From: Zoogloea sp.
GTDB taxonomy: Bacteria; Pseudomonadota; Gammaproteobacteria; Burkholderiales; Rhodocyclaceae
DNA length: 64,000 bases
Reading direction: 5' to 3'
Assembly (NCBI RefSeq): GCF_028689785.1
Contig: NZ_JAQVCN010000020.1
Span: forward strand, 1-64,000
Part shown: positions 62,681 through 64,000 of the stretch, one piece after another
How positions within the stretch are numbered: the stretch's first letter is position 1
Layout: every line of letters starts with the position of its first letter
The notes under the pieces: generated by a model
Databases searched by the model: none
Told to the model about the DNA's origin: nothing
The model's input: only the letters and a program-made list of their open reading frames with translations
Translations under genes and position numbers: made by a program

Positions 62681-64000
62681 ATGGACATGCAGCGGTTCAA
62701 GCCAAACCGAGGACACGATGCGCCGATCTATCTGCAGTTGTATCGACGCTATCGGGACGCGATTGCTGTTGGAAAACTCCAGCCTGGCGATCGAGTGCCA
62801 TCTGTGCGCAGCCTCGCCAGTGAGCTGAACCTGGCACGCGGCACGGTCGAGATGGCCTACCAGATGCTGACCAGCGAGGGCTATTTCCTGACACGCGGCC
62901 CAGCCGGCACCGTCGTCTCGCCCCGGCTGGAGAACCTAGGCGAGCCGGGGTACGGCTTCGCATCTAGTTCCTTTGCACCGCCACGTTCATGCCTAGGGGC
63001 CGATGCCGGTCAAGTACGGCCTTTCCAACTCGGCGTGCCGGCGCTGGATGCTTTTCCGCGCAAGACCTGGACGCGCCTGGCCGGCCACAACTTGCGCACC
63101 ATGGATACGGCGGCCATGGGCTACCCCGACCCGACGGGTCATGAACCGCTGCGTCGCGCCATCGCCGCCTATCTCGGCATCTCGCGTGGCATCGCCTGCA
63201 CGCACGAGCAGGTGTTCGTCACCGCCGGCTACCGGGGCGCTCTGGAGCTGGTGTGCCGCACACTGCTGCGATCTGGTGATATCGGCTGGTATGAAGACCC
63301 CGGCTACCTCTTCGCCCGCCAGTTCCTGGAGCGCGCGGGCATGCGTCTGGAGCCGGTGCCCGTGGATGCGGAAGGCTTGAGTGTGGGCATAGGCCAACAG
63401 CGAGCCGCTGAGGCGCGTTTCGCCGTGGTGACACCCACGCACCAGAGTCCCATGGGGATGGCACTGTCTTTGCCCCGACGGCTGCAACTGCTGGAATGGG
63501 CCGGCCACCGCAAGGCGTGGATCATTGAGGACGACTACGACAGCGAGTTCCGCTACCACGGCCGGCCTCTCCCCGCACTGAAAAGCCTGGATCGCGATGG
63601 GCGCGTGCTTTACTCCGGCACTTTTAGCAAGGTGCTGTTTCCCGGCCTGCGCCTGGCCTATCTGGTCGTACCTGAAGCGCAGGTCGAACAGTTCAAGGAC
63701 ACGGCGAATCACCTTTGCGGCCCCGGCTCGATCCTGCTCCAAGCAACGGTGACCGATTTCATGGATCAAGGTCACTTCGCTCGGCATCTGCGAAAGATGC
63801 GTTCGCTGTATGCAACTCGACGCGGCTATCTGGTCGATGCGCTCATGCAGGCGCTAGGATCACGTCTGCACGTCCAGCCCCAGGCTGGTGGTATTCATGT
63901 TCTAGCGAAACTGACGAATAGGGAGAGCGACAAGTCCTTAGCTGCGGCAGCTCAATCCAACGGGCTTGCAATTCAGGCACTCAGCCAATGGCAAATTCGG
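62681..64000 (+). CDS. MocR/PdxR-type GntR regulator with aminotransferase domain (partial)
   Basis: Open frame to the right edge, so the C-terminus is missing; 440 residues are visible. ATG 62681 follows ATAGGA. A GntR winged helix at residues 10-85 (PIYLQLYRRYRDAIAVGKLQ, VPSVRSLASELNLARGTVEMAYQML) joins an aminotransferase-like domain with EDDYDSEFRYHGRPLPALK and the PLP lysine in YSGTFSKVLFPGLRLAYL. MocR proteins sense PLP or an amino-acid adduct and control a divergent gene; here the target would be the GNAT operon. No start codon is given by an ATG further upstream in frame that fits better. Confidence 0.92.
   Translation, partial: MDMQRFKPNRGHDAPIYLQLYRRYRDAIAVGKLQPGDRVPSVRSLASELNLARGTVEMAYQMLTSEGYFLTRGPAGTVVSPRLENLGEPGYGFASSSFAPPRSCLGADAGQVRPFQLGVPALDAFPRKTWTRLAGHNLRTMDTAAMGYPDPTGHEPLRRAIAAYLGISRGIACTHEQVFVTAGYRGALELVCRTLLRSGDIGWYEDPGYLFARQFLERAGMRLEPVPVDAEGLSVGIGQQRAAEARFAVVTPTHQSPMGMALSLPRRLQLLEWAGHRKAWIIEDDYDSEFRYHGRPLPALKSLDRDGRVLYSGTFSKVLFPGLRLAYLVVPEAQVEQFKDTANHLCGPGSILLQATVTDFMDQGHFARHLRKMRSLYATRRGYLVDALMQALGSRLHVQPQAGGIHVLAKLTNRESDKSLAAAAQSNGLAIQALSQWQIR

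Overview
The window looks like the chromosome of a GC-rich betaproteobacterium, most likely of the Rhodocyclales/Zoogloea type. This is inferred from gene content: a complete dcw cluster ending in ftsZ-lpxC, a beta-type coaX-SPOR-coaE-zapD-yacG block, a soluble NAD-reducing hydrogenase (HoxFUYHW), and a PEP-CTERM protein with a sigma-54-type promoter. No 16S gene or tRNA is visible, so the placement is not proven.

Layout. 0-9.3 kb: a possible transposase edge and an orphan hypothetical gene, then a co-directional minus-strand series cysK-patB-MFS-hoxFUYHW. 9.3-14.7 kb: a RES/Xre toxin-antitoxin pair with a palindromic operator, then rfaE2, clsB with its ybhP-like partner, nadA and a rhodanese. 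14.7-19.7 kb: nitrogen control (glnA, a DUF4124 protein, ntrB, ntrC) with NtrC boxes and a -24/-12 promoter before glnA and another perfect NtrC box between ntrB and ntrC. 19.8-25.8 kb: birA, coaX, a SPOR protein, coaE, zapD, yacG, then a Nudix/ThiE-like fusion, a DUF815 ATPase and a 34-residue membrane protein. 25.9-31.8 kb: mltA, a degenerate EAL protein, dsbC, ubiH-like and small envelope proteins. 31.8-32.2 kb: the RNase P RNA gene.

32.4-50.5 kb holds the division and cell wall cluster mraZ-rsmH-ftsL-ftsI-murE-murF-mraY-murD-ftsW-murG-murC-ddlB-ftsQ-ftsA-ftsZ-lpxC. Most junctions overlap by 1-8 bases, and a promoter with 10-bp GTGGG repeats (MraZ boxes) precedes it. 50.5-54 kb: a small membrane protein, dciA and secA. 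54-60.6 kb: an HDOD-GAF protein, the PEP-CTERM gene, two FtsX-type permeases without an ATPase, and argJ.

60.6-64 kb appears to be accessory DNA. It begins with the 5' stub of a phage-type integrase, broken by an apparent one-base deletion. An AhpD-like/NAD(P)H-oxidoreductase/GNAT operon follows, facing a MocR-type regulator that runs off the window end.

The most notable signals are regulatory: the matching NtrC boxes at glnA and inside ntrBC, the sigma-54-like promoter of the PEP-CTERM gene behind an AT-rich tract, and the 14-bp palindrome over the antitoxin -10 box. No CRISPR array or obviously new multi-gene defence system was seen.
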